This document shows positions 13,701 to 24,451 of a DNA stretch of 64,000 nt, in pieces. The notes below the pieces were generated by a model. The model was given only the letters and a program-made list of their open reading frames with translations, was not told the DNA's origin and did no database searches. Within the stretch, counting starts at the first letter, position 1. Each line of letters starts with the position of its first letter. The DNA is from Owenia fusiformis (lineage: Eukaryota > Annelida > Polychaeta > Sabellida > Oweniidae): contig CAIIXF020000005.1 of NCBI GenBank assembly GCA_903813345.2, positions 17,983,375 to 18,047,374 on the forward strand, in the 5' to 3' direction. The position numbers and the translations under genes were made by a program.

Positions 13701-16700
13701 AAGGAACAAAATGATATGTAACATGATAGGGTGGCAATACTGCATGTATGAGTTTATGGGGGGGGGGGGTGCATACATATGAAACACTCTGTAGAATACC
13801 ATCAATAACTGTATTTTCTTTTTTTATTGTTAATATTAACAGAGTGCCGTATCGACTGGACTAGGAGTTGCTGCACACAGAGTAGTGGCGAAAGCACAGA
13901 GAATAGGAGGAGGATTTGGGGCCAAGAACGCCCAGCCGAAATATGTGGCTGTCCCTTGTGCTGTAGCAGCTAATAAGTAAATAGTAATTTATGAATTATA
14001 AAGGGTTTGTAAAGATTTACTGTATTATTATGGGTATCTTAAAATAAATGTGTCATGCCCTTCATCTTTTTTAAATATATATTCCGATATGTCAAGTATC
14101 TTGAAAGTGTATTAAAGTGTCTTAAAATGTATCTTCAGATTGAAGTGTCCTGTGAGGTGTGTGCTGGACCGCAGTGAAGATATGCAAGTCATTGGAGGTA
14201 GACACCAACTACTAGTCAAATACAAGGTATAGCAGGGGGCCTATAGAAAGGGATGTTTGGGTGTCTCAACTGCTGATTACAGCATTCATGTATTACGTAC
14301 CTAGCAAAACTTTTGTATGGGAGGGAGTCAATGAAAAAGTAGGTGGCCTATACATAGATGTGTGATGTCATTAATAAAAAGTAGCCATTTAAATAAAAGT
14401 AGAGGGCCTGCTGTGCTAAAATGGTTGGCCTGTATTGGCAGAAAAATGGTGGCTGTTACAGTGTTACATGTTATTTTAGGTTTTTGCTGTAACTTGAAAA
14501 GTAGTGGAGCGATTTTGTTCATATTTGATATGTGAATACTCATAAGCATGATACACTGTCTTATGACAGGTTCGCTAGTAGGCGGCCATTTTTAAAAGGG
14601 TCACCATTTTTATGCACCGAGGTATGCTATTTTAGTTTTTTGGTATTTCTCAATACTGGAGTACTTCCAGTACTGGAGTATTTCTCAGTGCTGGAGCGAT
14701 TTTGTTGAAATTTAATGTGTGACTTTTTGACTTCTCCCCTTATTTGAAATCACTTTGTTGAGTCCGTCCTGTTTTGTGTAGTGTTCCAACATTGAAATCA
14801 TAGAAAATCCAGATATCATTTGTAAAGTATTTAGGATAAAATTTTCCCATTAGGTTGGATGCTCCAAAGATGGTGTGCTGCAAGCCTTGGATGTGACTGT
14901 TTACTACAACTGTGGTGCCAATGCTAACTACACTGGGTCGGTAAGTGGGGTACAGAGAAGCTGTCCATCTCTCATTCATTTATTATGCAATGATGCATGC
15001 TTTTTATTATAATATTCCATTACTTTTTTGTTCCTTTTCTATATTTCAACACCACAATGTTCTTTACTATAGGTTCTTGAAAAGACCCTATTTGAGGTAG
15101 GGAACTGTTACAAGGTGCCTAATGTATGGGTGACTGGACGCTGCTGCCTCACAAACATCACACCTTCTAACACCATGAGAGGACTGGGAGTGCCATCTGT
15201 CATCCTTGTAGCCGAGAAATGGATGATGCAACTTGCTGCAAAACTCAATATATCTGGTGAAGAGGTGATATGTTCTAGAAGATATGAATGTTAGAATTAA
15301 TCTGAAATGGGTATTAAACTTTTGGGATTTTTGGCCTTTCAAATCGCCTCTCTTCCATCTGTTCTTTCATAATTGTGTCTGTTGATAACAATTTCAGAAA
15401 CTGCCATTCATCTAAACTAATGTCCATTTTATGGGGTCCATCCTGCACTGGCAATTTACACCATTGTTTCATTTGCTTTTTGTCCTCAAAATATTGTATT
15501 ATGACAACATATGGGTCTGTATCATTTATAGTGTTTCCAAATTAAATAATACATGTTGCTATTGATCTTGAGAAGTAATAGATATAGTATCAGTGTGAGT
15601 TTCAGCTCACCAGGTTTTGTAGTTTTCTCTGGATGCTCAAACAATGGTTGAATGAGTTATCTCATTATCTATGATATAAATCCATGAAGATGAAGCTCAA
15701 GGTCAAAACTGAGTTTGTTCTACACTCACCGCAATGCAACGTGTTTGGTACTGAAATCAAGTTGAAGATCCAGGCCTTTGTGTTCCACCTGTCATAATAA
15801 GCATATACCTTTAGCTTCGACAACGTAACTTCTACAGAGAAGGTGACCACACTCACTACAACCAGTTGCTAGAGGGGGTCACCCTAGAGAGATGTTGGAA
15901 TGAGTGCATGGACTCAAGTCAGTATGTGCAAAGGAAGAAAAATGTGGAACAGTTCAACAAGTAAGATAATTATTCTATATTTGTTTCTATTTTCATTATA
16001 ATGAGATATAAAATGAATATCCCTTCAATCTCCAAAAGGCATATTATAGAAAGGTACATGATATGCATTACAAGAAGAATATTACGGGTAAGGATGAGGG
16101 ATTTCAAATTGATTTCAACTTGAGTTGCTATATTTGTTATTAATTTAATAACTAATATTAATTTGTGTCTTATCATCACTAAAAATGGATTCTCCAATCT
16201 ATTGCTGCCACTTTGATACAACAATAGATCAACAATCCTAGTGTAGTATTCTAATACATATATTTTACTTAGATGCTCTATTTTCTCTCCATTTCTTTAA
16301 TAAAGCTTAGCACATACAGTATAGTAAAACCTGTGTAAGTGGAACACGCTTGATTCCACTAAACTGTCAAATGTTCCACTCAGGAATGTTTTGCTTTTAA
16401 TTGTAATTCCATGGTCACATTTGCTCCGATTGTCAACACCCGCGCACGGCTGTTCAGTTTTTTGTTCTAAATTGTAGCAAATGTGACTCAGGCATGATAG
16501 AGGTGTTCCACCATATTAACCTATATTACTGTAATAATATACTGGTATTTAATTTTACATAGAGAAAATAACCTAAAAAAGCGTGGAATAGCATTGATGC
16601 CTTTGAAGCAGGGTGTTGGGTTTAACAAACTAGTTGCATACCAGGGGGCAGCACTGGTGCATATCTATACAGATGGCTCTGTAAGACTCACGCATGGTGG

Positions 16701-19700
16701 TGTTGAAATGGGCCAGGGTTTACATACCAAAATGATACAGGTTGGTGTTTTCTCAATGTCTCAGTAGTAGATGAAATAATGTCACTGTTCATTTCTAATA
16801 TGAGTGTTGACACATTGTTCTGGGTTTCACTATTGACGTGTCCACCATTTGCCATTCACAATTAAAAATCTATATAGGATCACCCATTGGTGGGTACTTG
16901 TTGCAAACATGTGTGTCCTTGTCGTAACATGGGGATAAAATGATATTCATATTGACTTAAACTCAGTCAGGTTTATTTAGAGTTTAAGCAATATTTCTCA
17001 CCATTGCATGGCAATAAATCTTTTTAGGTTTTATATTTTATATTCCATGCACAAATCTTGTACTTGGTATCCCAGCAGACCTTGTATGCATCAGAGAGAC
17101 CAGTACAAACCTTGAACCTTAGACAATGCCTTCTGGGAGCAGTATGTGACCTCTTGTATTTTATATTTCAGGTTGCTGCAAGAACCCTTGGTATCCCAGT
17201 AGACCTTGTATACATCAGAGAGACCAGTACAGACCTTGTACCTAACACAATACCTACTGGGGGAAGTATGAACTCTGACCTTTATGGGACAGCAACATTG
17301 GTGTGTATAACCTTTGGTTTAATTAACACCAAATACAACAGAATACATCAAATACAGTTTATATATTGGCTGTTACATTTTAGAAGTTGCAGGGCTAAAA
17401 ATAAAGAGATCTCACATAATTTTTCAATCAAACAGTGATCACATTTTTACATAATTTGAAGTCACAATACCTTTTGGGTGTATGATTGATGCAATTAGAT
17501 AAGTAAAATTACATCCATATAGCCCTCCGTCCATCTGGACTGACAATAATACCATTGGCTCAATATAATTTATATTTTATATACTTATATGGCCCATGCT
17601 AGTACAAGTTCTGCTCGAAAGCTGATTTTGAAATAGCCACCAGTTTCAAGATGGCTGCAGTTTTAGTGATAAGTTTACAATATTTTATGAACAATATATT
17701 CAACTAATATCAATATGTTTTAAATGCAAAAATGTATACAGGATAATGATGAAGTTCGATTTTAGCCTGCCATCTTGAAAATGGTGGCCGTTACATGCTA
17801 TTTTACGATCTTTGCTGAAACTAGAAAAGTAGAGGATCAATTGATATTTTGTTCATATTTGATAAGTGAATACTCATAAGCATGGAAACTGTTTTAGGAC
17901 ACTTTTGCTAGAAGGTAGTCATTTTGAAAAATGGCCACTTTTTGATAAATGGTCATTTTCTATTTTTTATTTTACGAATTTTATATGTTAACGATTTCAT
18001 GTAGAAGCATATAAACTTTCTTATGACAATTTGGCTAGTGAGAGGCCATTTTTATTATTTCAGAATGCCTGTACACTTAAAGAGACTAAGCCATACATAA
18101 CTCCAAACTCCATCATCAGATTACATGTGAAATAATTGATTATTATTTCAGAATGCTTGTATAACATTAAAAGAAAGACTTCAGCCATATATAGATGCAG
18201 CTCCCAACTCCAGTTGGAAGGAATGGGTAAGTGAATTCTGGACTGGGACACACTCTTATGTTTTGCTCTTAATTTTCATTGTTTTCATTATGTGTGTTGA
18301 TGATCGTTAGAGAGCTTTCGATATAAGTTTTCAGCCATACTTAAACCGTAACTTTAACTTTTGAATGACATAAACACCACTGGGGAGGAAGGTTTCTCAA
18401 GTAAAGAAACCTGAACCCATGAACTACATACTTGCCAAATATTTTGTTGTGATTTGAAAGATGAAAGCACATCTTCATTTCCAGTGTTCATCCCCAGTAC
18501 TATACCTGATTTGTACAAGTTAAGGTTTGCGGATATGTATTCCAAATAACTTATATCGAAAGCTCTCTATTATTATGAGTTTTTAACTAAAAAATGATAA
18601 CCAATTTTAGAGGATCTGTTTTGTCTAAAATAAGTTAAAAATAACTTCTTCAAAGAGAGTTGGTGGTTGTTAATAGATTAGATTACTTTGAATGTTGTTC
18701 CTTTCAGATGTTGTAGCTCGACATAAAATTTGAAACTACTAAGATGTTCTGGATTCGTCGAGTGCCAAAATGAACTCATTAAAAGTATGTGTGTTGAAAA
18801 CGTTTCTTGTTGTTTCAGGTGAGAGCTGCCTACATGGATAGAGTGAGTTTGTCAACCACAGGCTTCAATAAGTAAGTTATCGATACTCTGAGTTTCTAAT
18901 GCAATGATTTTTATAAAGCAAGATATTCACATATGTCAATTAAGAAAACATTTTGAAGTACCATTCAGAAATGCATGCTTGTAAAATATAGCACCCATTT
19001 TTAGTATATATAGTACATAGCTAAGACATTGCAAGAGATTTGGAGGTCATTATGAATCTGAGGAGCAAATGGGGTCAGAAAGGAAAGGAACTATTTTAAA
19101 AACTATTGGTTCTCAACATAAAAAGTATATGTTAAAAATGGAGTACAAGTAAATGTGTGTTTACTAGGATCCCCATATCTGGTTTTGACTGGAAGACCCT
19201 GAGTGGGGAAGTATACACATACTATGCCTATGGAGCGGCTTGCACTGAGATAGAACTTGATTGCCTCACTGGGGCCCACCAGGTAAAAAATTCATATGCT
19301 TATAATGCGCTTATTCGATATGTTTTTGGGATGGGGTATTTGATTTTTAGGTATTTTTTCATACACTGTAATTTACTGTCCATTTCATGCCACTTTGGTT
19401 TATAATGTCACCACTTCAAATGGTGACATATTGTTGTGGTTTCCAACTTTTTTTCTGGCAGCGCTTGGTGTTTTGCTTTTGTAACAAATGGCATTTCATT
19501 TTTGCCATAGTGGCATTTTTTTGTTTTAAATGAAACTAAAGTATGTAAAAGCCAACTAGCAGTTGCATTTTCAAAAGAATTGTTTATCTTTAAAGTAAAC
19601 TGAACTAATTTTATGATTGATGTCCCATTTTTAGATTCTGCGTACAGATATTATGTATGATGTTGGCACTAGTTTGAACCCAGCTATAGACGTCGGCCAA

Positions 19701-20380
19701 ATAGAGGGCGCCTTTGTGCAAGGCATTGGCCTGGTGACCTCCGAGAAAGTCAGCTATGATCAAAATGGCCGTCCAATGTCAACTGGTACCTTCACTTACA
19801 AAGTTCCAACTTCAAAAGATATCCCAAAATCATTCAATGTGACATTATTGAAAGACAGTCCCAATAGGCTACAGAGGGCTGTGTACTCATCAAAGGTAAG
19901 CAAGCCATCAGAAGTTTTAATTGTGAATATTGAGTTACATTTTTATTAGGTGGCACATGATTACTTGATGCAGTGGCATAATCACTCCCCTTCCCTCATA
20001 TGGACTTAATCAAAAGTATTGTATCGTGGTATCCATTATTTTCACTAGTTATATGCAGAAATTAATCTGAATAGTTTTGCGGATTGTACAAGTACACATT
20101 AATATAAAAGATTATGTATGACGAATTGGTCGCGAGAAAGAAATATATATAGCACTTGGTTATGGTTGTTCCCAGCAATGGTCATAATGTAATTTCACTT
20201 GTTGATGATATTTTGCAGGCTGTTGGTGAGCCACCACTGTCTCTCTCTGCGAGTGTCTTTCTTGCTATACATCATGCAGTCATGGCAACCAGGAAAGATG
20301 TCACACAGGAGAACCAAATAAGGTTTGATAGTCCAGCCACAAAGGAGAATATCCGACTTGCATGTGGGAACATGTATTGA
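7739..20380 (+). CDS. Xanthine dehydrogenase / aldehyde oxidase family protein (5'-incomplete, 20 exons)
   Basis: Exons, all GT-AG and phase-consistent: 7739-7832, 8245-8351, 8500-8678, 9740-9905, 10254-10458, 10997-11166, 12471-12590, 12831-13049, 13843-13976, 14139-14226, 14854-14940, 15073-15264, 15815-15960, 16563-16740, 17172-17300, 18152-18226, 18819-18871, 19168-19282, 19635-19895, 20219-20380. Together they give 959 codons without a stop. The protein begins in the FAD domain (SIGGSILS, equivalent to SVGGNIIT) and covers the whole molybdopterin domain: [63 protein letters not shown] and the catalytic-Glu motif AVGEPP. Family members oxidise purines or aldehydes in the cytosol or peroxisome. 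Key pocket residues differ from xanthine dehydrogenase (see findings), so I give no symbol. N-terminal 2Fe-2S exons are not seen. AATAAA at 20547-20552 is the likely poly(A) signal. Confidence 0.9.
8745..9400 (+). mobile_element. 5'-shortened copy of the GCCATTTTGAAAAATGG repeat family in an XDH intron
   Basis: It starts at a short GTCCGTCCATCC remnant with GGGCAATAACTCAAATACCG and ends in GTTCGGTGGGATTTGCTACG and GGAGTTGCTGTTGTC, the family's right end. About three internal units are present. Confidence 0.7.
9415..9645. mobile_element. MITE with ACTGTACTTCTACTTAATTTGG inverted ends
   Basis: The left end ACTGTACTTCTACTTAATTT (9415 on) is exactly mirrored at the right end, finishing at 9645. 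A further inverted copy of CCAAATTAAGTAG lies at 9478-9490. The element is 231 bp long with no coding capacity. It sits immediately downstream of the 8745-9400 repeat and about 95 bp before an XDH exon. Confidence 0.75.
11300..12160 (+). mobile_element. 5'-truncated non-LTR retrotransposon (reverse transcriptase C-terminus) in an XDH intron
   Basis: An open frame at about 11313-11924 (203 codons, no in-frame ATG needed) encodes the C-terminal tail of a LINE reverse transcriptase polyprotein. Hallmarks are an [20 protein letters not shown]-type segment and the Cys/His knuckle [19 protein letters not shown] (C-x-C, H, C). After the stop at 11922-11924 come about 225 bp of 3' UTR, AATAAA near 12130 and a 13-nt A tract at 12148-12160. 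The sense orientation matches the host gene. The intact frame to the poly(A) tail suggests a fairly recent insertion. The clade (CR1/L2/RTE-like) cannot be set from this fragment. Confidence 0.85.
12292..12590 (+). repeat. 136-bp tandem duplication containing an XDH exon
   Basis: The words GACCTAGTCCCTTGT at 12292, 12428 and 12564 are exactly 136 bp apart. They bracket two nearly identical copies of an exon (acceptors at 12334 and 12470, each followed by GTCCAGTACCAAGGGAAGG). Copy 2 (12471-12590) ends in a proper donor, GTAAGTAT. Copy 1 (12335 on) loses homology before the donor and runs into TTAATATAAAC. Copy 2 is therefore the functional exon. Confidence 0.9.
13183..13791. mobile_element. 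609-bp TA-flanked TIR element (CAGGGTGTTTCATATG ends)
   Basis: The left end CAGGGTGTTTCATATGTATG follows TA at 13181-13182. The right end CATACATATGAAACACTCTG is followed by TA at 13792-13793. Inverted similarity continues inward: CCATAAACTCAT against ATGAGTTTATGG, and GATACAATGTATCAAAGT against its complement near 13617. The TA duplication suggests a Tc1/mariner-type nonautonomous element. No transposase frame is seen. Confidence 0.8.
14380..14730 (+). mobile_element. Fragment of the GCCATTTTGAAAAATGG family
   Basis: It contains GTAACTTGAAAAGTAGTGGAGCGATTTTG, CATGATACACTGTCTTATGACA and GGCGGCCATTTTTAAAA words of the 2408-3790 family. No recognisable ends. Confidence 0.6.
16317..16531. mobile_element. 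TA-flanked MITE carrying a nested MITE
   Basis: The outer ends are CAGTATAGTAAAACCTGTGT (after TA) and ACCTATATTACTG (before TA at 16532). GTGGAACAC is mirrored as GTGTTCCAC inside them. Nested at about 16419-16497 is a second inverted pair, CATGGTCACATTTGCT against AGCAAATGTGACTCAGGCATG. The nested family recurs at 57338-57520. Confidence 0.65.
17063..17152 (+). pseudogene. Decayed copy of the downstream XDH exon (17172-17300)
   Basis: CTTGGTATCCCAGCAGACCT... parallels the exon 124 bp downstream (CTTGGTATCCCAGTAGACCT...). It continues through CAGAGAGACCAGTACA and a degenerated CTGGGAGCAGTATG. The copied frame has a stop (CTTAG where the exon reads CTAAC) and no acceptor or donor. It is a dead tandem exon copy inside the intron. 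Confidence 0.85.
17519..18060 (+). mobile_element. Diverged copy of the GCCATTTTGAAAAATGG family
   Basis: It starts with ATATAGCCCTCCGTCCATCTG, then CAAGATGGCTGC, CATGGAAACTGTTTTAGGACAC and GTCATTTTGAAAAATGGCCAC words. More diverged than the other copies, and it runs up to the decayed exon copy at 18064. Confidence 0.65.
18064..18118 (+). pseudogene. Decayed copy of the downstream XDH exon (18152-18226)
   Basis: TTATTTCAGAATGCCTGTACACTTAAAGAG, including a copied acceptor AG at 18062-18063, parallels the real exon 88 bp downstream (TTATTTCAGAATGCTTGTAT...). Internal deletions (loss of ATAACATT; ...CCAAACTCCATCATC) and the missing donor make it nonfunctional. Confidence 0.8.
19404..19480 (-). 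repeat. Terminal hairpin fragment of the GTCACCACC element family
   Basis: ATGTCACCACTTCAAATGGTGACAT, followed by ATTGTTGTGGTTTCC, is the reverse complement of the right end seen at 62795-62840. It is a solo terminus inside an XDH intron. Confidence 0.55.
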
Positions 20381-20953
20381 AACTCTCTGAACCATTGTAC
20401 TTCAAACTGGCTGAAGAAATATGACGTAATATATGGAACTAACAAACTTTTATCGATTATGAATATTGTGATTTTATGAAATCATGTGACTTTTATAGAA
20501 ATTTTTAAAAAAAAAACCTGGAATCATATTTTGCCTAAATATTTTAAATAAAACTGTGGACATGCCTCTATAAAGAACATTTTTAGTTTTATAATCCAAC
20601 AAAAAGAAGTCCTATGGGGATAAAGAGAAGCTGTCATTTTTATTATAAAATAGTGATTAAGTCACCACCATGAATGGTATATATTGTTATAGTCTCTCAA
20701 GTTTTTTGTGGACAGCGGTTGATGGATGGTGTTTGGCAGCCGGTGTTTGAAACAAATACTTACAACTTCCAATAAATTAACAAGTACTGTCAAAAGTAAT
20801 CTGTACATCATTCAAGAACAAACCTCAAAAGTGAGATCATCCTTGTCATTCAGGCTATACCTGCTGACAAATGCATTCGGGTCATCAACAACTGTGCTGT
20901 TTTGCCTACAGTGCAATGATGGCCAAACCTGAAGCATGTTATTCAAAGTGCTG
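20381..20953. other. XDH 3' UTR and a GTCACCACC-family terminal fragment
   Basis: AATAAA lies at 20547-20552. At about 20655-20770, AAGTCACCACCATGAATGGT.TATTGTTATAGTCTC and GGTGTTTGGCAGCCGG match the reverse complement of the 62700-62840 element end. No gene is seen; the plus frame at 20726-20932 has no similarity I recognise. Confidence 0.5.
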
Positions 20954-21409
20954 TAAAATTGGGTAGAGGTTCTATGTAAGCAGTCACGACACTTAGAGCA
21001 TTTTCCCATGTAGGACACCCATGGAAATTCTCCTTGTGTCCACTACAAATTTGGGAAACTTTATTTCTACATTTCACATGCAAGCCACATCAATTCATAT
21101 GTAGTTTCCTCTTAATTCCACGAACACTATGACACACCATTTGTCTCTAAGCTCAATGTCCAACATGTGTCAGGTACCTATACACATCGCGACCGATGCA
21201 AGCAGTCACGAAAATTCAACAAATCTCGTCCACATCAGTTATGCCTGTGAAATCTCCTCCACACGTGCGCACGTATACGTAGTACTAACTCCCTTACATG
21301 CGCGAATCTCGCCCACATCCGTTTTGCCTGTGTATTCTCCTCTACACGTGCACGTAGTACTTACTAATTCGCCCTAATTCCCCTGTTTCACATCTTCGCA
21401 CAGATTGGT

Positions 21410-22055
21410 GGGGTAAACGGGGGTACGGGGAAACGGGGGTACATACTCATGCATTTACATATCTCCTATACACTTCATCCTACTATATTACGTACCGTGG
21501 TTGGCGGGGTAAACGGGGTAGATACTCTGACATGTAATTACATATCTCCTATACACTTCATCCTACTATACGTATCGTGGCTGGCGGGGTAAACGGGGTA
21601 CATACTTCACATGTATTTACATATCTCCTATACACTTCATCCTACTATAAGTCATGTAAGTACCGTGGTTGGCGGGGTAAACGGGGTAGATACTCTGACA
21701 TGTATTTACATATCTCCTATGCACTTCATCCTACTATACGTACCGTGGCTGGCGGGGTAAACGGGGTACATACTTCACATGTATTTACATATCTCCTATA
21801 CACTTCATCCTACTATACGTACCGTGGCTGGCGGGGTAAACGGGGTACATACTTCACATGTATTTACATATCTCCTATACACTTCATCCTACTATATTAC
21901 GTACCGTGGTTGGTGGGGTAAACGGGGTAGATACTCTCACATGTATTTACCCATCTACCATACACTTCATCCTACTATACGTACCGTGGCTGGCGGGGTA
22001 ATCGGGGTACATACTTCACATGTATTTACATATCTCCCATACACTTCACACTCAA
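21410..22055 (+). repeat. Left subterminal minisatellite, about 80-bp unit, about 8 copies
   Basis: Units read GTACCGTGG(C/T)TGGCGGGG, TAAACGGGGTA(C/G)ATACT, CACATGTATTTACATATCTCC and TATACACTTCATCCTACTAT. Two subtypes alternate, one with ACATACTTCACATG and one with AGATACTCTGACATG. The G-rich strand is plus here. Long open frames across the array are artefacts of the repeat. Confidence 0.9.
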
Positions 22056-22199
22056 AGCCACTTAAGTGTGAAATAGATTTTGTTAAAAAGTGAAAAAAAT
22101 TCTAAAATGTTTTTTCAAATAGACATATAGTATATATCTGTATACAATTGTACATTCGTTACCCAAGGCATTTAAGTAAACTCCAAGGGAAATTGGCGA

Positions 22200-22858
22200 A
22201 TTTTCAAATTGAAATTAGGGTCCGTCTCAAACATGAATTCCTTAAGTAATGCGGGCTCAGCAGGTCATTATGACAGTTTGATTCAAAGAAACGCAAATTC
22301 TTTGGCACGCTCTGTAACTAAGAAAGATCGAGGTAGTAAAAAAGGTTGTAGGTGTGGTGTCAACCGAATAAGAAGTGGAAAAGAAATCTAATGCTGTGTA
22401 GGTAGAAGATGCCCATGTTCTTCAAAAAATGCTAAATGTCAACAATCGTGTGCTTGCCCTTCAAAAAATTGTAACAATGGTAAACCAAAAAAGGAATTAA
22501 ATGTGAAAAAAACTAGAAGGAGACTAACAAAAGCCAGCAAGAAACATGTAACATCTTTCGAATACTGTATTTGTCGAACAATTTGCAAGAAATTAATACT
22601 GGGCCGACGGATAAATTCCAATTTTATCTTATTGCCGTGATATACAGATTGCTAATAAAGAGAAAGGGTAAAGAAACGGTAGACGTGAATAGGGTTTATG
22701 ATATATACTGTAAGTGCATCGACGCAATTAATAAAAGAAGAATGGCAAATGATTCGATTACGAAAATGAACATAAAACAAGTAAAACGTGTTGTCACAAA
22801 TATAGACAAAAATGAATTTATACTATATTCCAAAGTGTGTAAACGAAATTCTTAAAAT
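22200..22858 (+). pseudogene. Broken CXC-type cysteine-cluster ORF inside the 5.4-kb transposon
   Basis: One frame runs from ATG near 22233 (MNSLSNAGSAGHYDS...) to a stop at 22389-22391. It resumes in the same frame with a dense cysteine cluster: CRCG before the stop, then CCVGRRCPC, CQQSCAC and CNNG. It then becomes strongly basic (KKTRRRLTKASKKH). A second frame (about 22574-22855) continues with a helical, Lys-rich segment ending KVCKRNS, implying a frameshift near 22565. The spacing resembles tesmin/TSO1-type CXC DNA-binding clusters. Related CxC clusters accompany KDZ transposases, so this may be the DNA-binding part of the element's lost transposase. No catalytic domain is visible. Confidence 0.6.
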
Positions 22859-23597
22859 ACAATTGCCTTTAAACGTTTGATATTGTGGTAGACTTTGCCA
22901 TTTTCAATATTATTGCCTCGTGGACGATGGTTTACACTAGACATATGGCGCGCATCGCCCCGTGATGTATAAAGTTAGCAAAGAAGATGTGCAGCTGAGA
23001 TAGGAGGATGAACTTTAACATATTGAATTTTGTTTTCAAAATATAAATTATCCATACTTTGCAAATTTCAAAATACCATCTTAGTTAGTACATGTTCGAA
23101 ATGTGTATTGGGAAAATTTAATATCATGATCACTTGTTATAACACGAGGATCACTTTCTTTTACATTAGGCGTAGATATAAGCATATACGCATTTTTAAT
23201 AATAGCTTAATGCTACTAATAGGCGACTGATCACTATAATTGTTGGGTAACGGTGGTCTCAGTTATTACACTATTTTCATTCAATGATTTAATGACATAC
23301 TTTTATGGTCCCTCGATTACATACATCTGCTCTGTACATAATGACCACTTGACAAGTTGCACTCTCCAGATACACGAATGTGCGAATGATCTACTGATAT
23401 TTGAACTACGATGTCTTCTACAGAAACATTCAACAGTTTAGTCCCATGACAGAGCACATAATTAGTCGAAATTAACATTTGGAAATATTGTGTAACATTA
23501 TGTAAAACGCCACGCTGAAAATAGGTTCAGTCGCTACTCATTAATTTAGATTTTGAGTGGATGATTAACTTACATTATACGTTTGAACTTTACATTA

Positions 23598-24451
23598 GTA
23601 GAGAGATTTCGCACGGCGTGAAAGTACAACTTATAACGTATACTTATACTTATAACCAAACGTACAAGGTGTTTCATTATGTGGGCTTTTCGTCAGGAAA
23701 GATCTTCTCGGACTGTAATAAATAAAGGTCAAAGGGATGCCATTTGTTCTTTCTTGAATTGTAGCATGTTTAGTTGATCCAAATGTGTTTGTCTAGAATA
23801 AAATAGGCTCATATATAGTACGTATGTTATAGACCTATCTTTTATCAAATTGACTTTTTGAGATGCTCGTTATGAAACACCCTGTATGTCATTTGTTGAG
23901 CTACTGAATGGGTCGTTTCCAGGAATTGCTAGAACCTACTAGTTTGATTGGTGTTTCAAATTGATGGTTTAAGTATTTGATTGGATACTGTTCCTACTCA
24001 GCCAATTGTTTTTAAAAAATGCTTGCGGTCAATTGTTCCACACACATGCAGGTAAAGCTTTATACGGAGATCCAACTGTATACGTTGATCATCTCGTATA
24101 TATACCGTTTTGTAAGTTCATTGAACTTATACTGATCATGAAAACTTTGAAATAATCAACTTGTTTATGCCATGACACGCTTTAAAGGATTATGACTCAC
24201 TTTAAAAGATCGTGTTTATAATACACTACAACTACTAGGACACGGAAGTAAGCATTTAAGTATAATGTGCATAATCTACACGTGCATTCACAGTTTCTAG
24301 TTGATGGAGCTTTTCTGTATCGGGAATAGTTATGTTCCATTAAGTACAATTTGAAATTGATTTTAGTAAATATAATAGTTCGACATGACCCTTTAAAGTA
24401 TACGTATACGTATAAGTTGTACTTTCACTTATGTGCGAAATCTCTCTAGTG
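23598..24451. mobile_element. Nested TIR element inside the 5.4-kb transposon
   Basis: The left end TAGAGAGATTTCGCAC.. followed by GTGAAAGTACAACTTATA is mirrored at the right as TATAAGTTGTACTTTCAC.. and GTGCGAAATCTCTCTA. About 850 bp, no coding frame. It contains a further MITE at 23665-23884, so three elements are nested. Confidence 0.75.
23665..23884. mobile_element. 220-bp TA-flanked MITE (CARGGTGTTTCATWA ends)
   Basis: The left end CAAGGTGTTTCATTATG comes after TA. The right end TTATGAAACACCCTG comes before TA. The ends resemble those of the 13183-13791 element (CAGGGTGTTTCATATG), suggesting one Tc1/mariner-like family. Confidence 0.75.

Noticed and set aside
21577-22093. Overlapping ORFs of about 110 codons with repeated VNGVHTSHVFTYLLY
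   Set aside because: Translation artefact of the 80-bp minisatellite.
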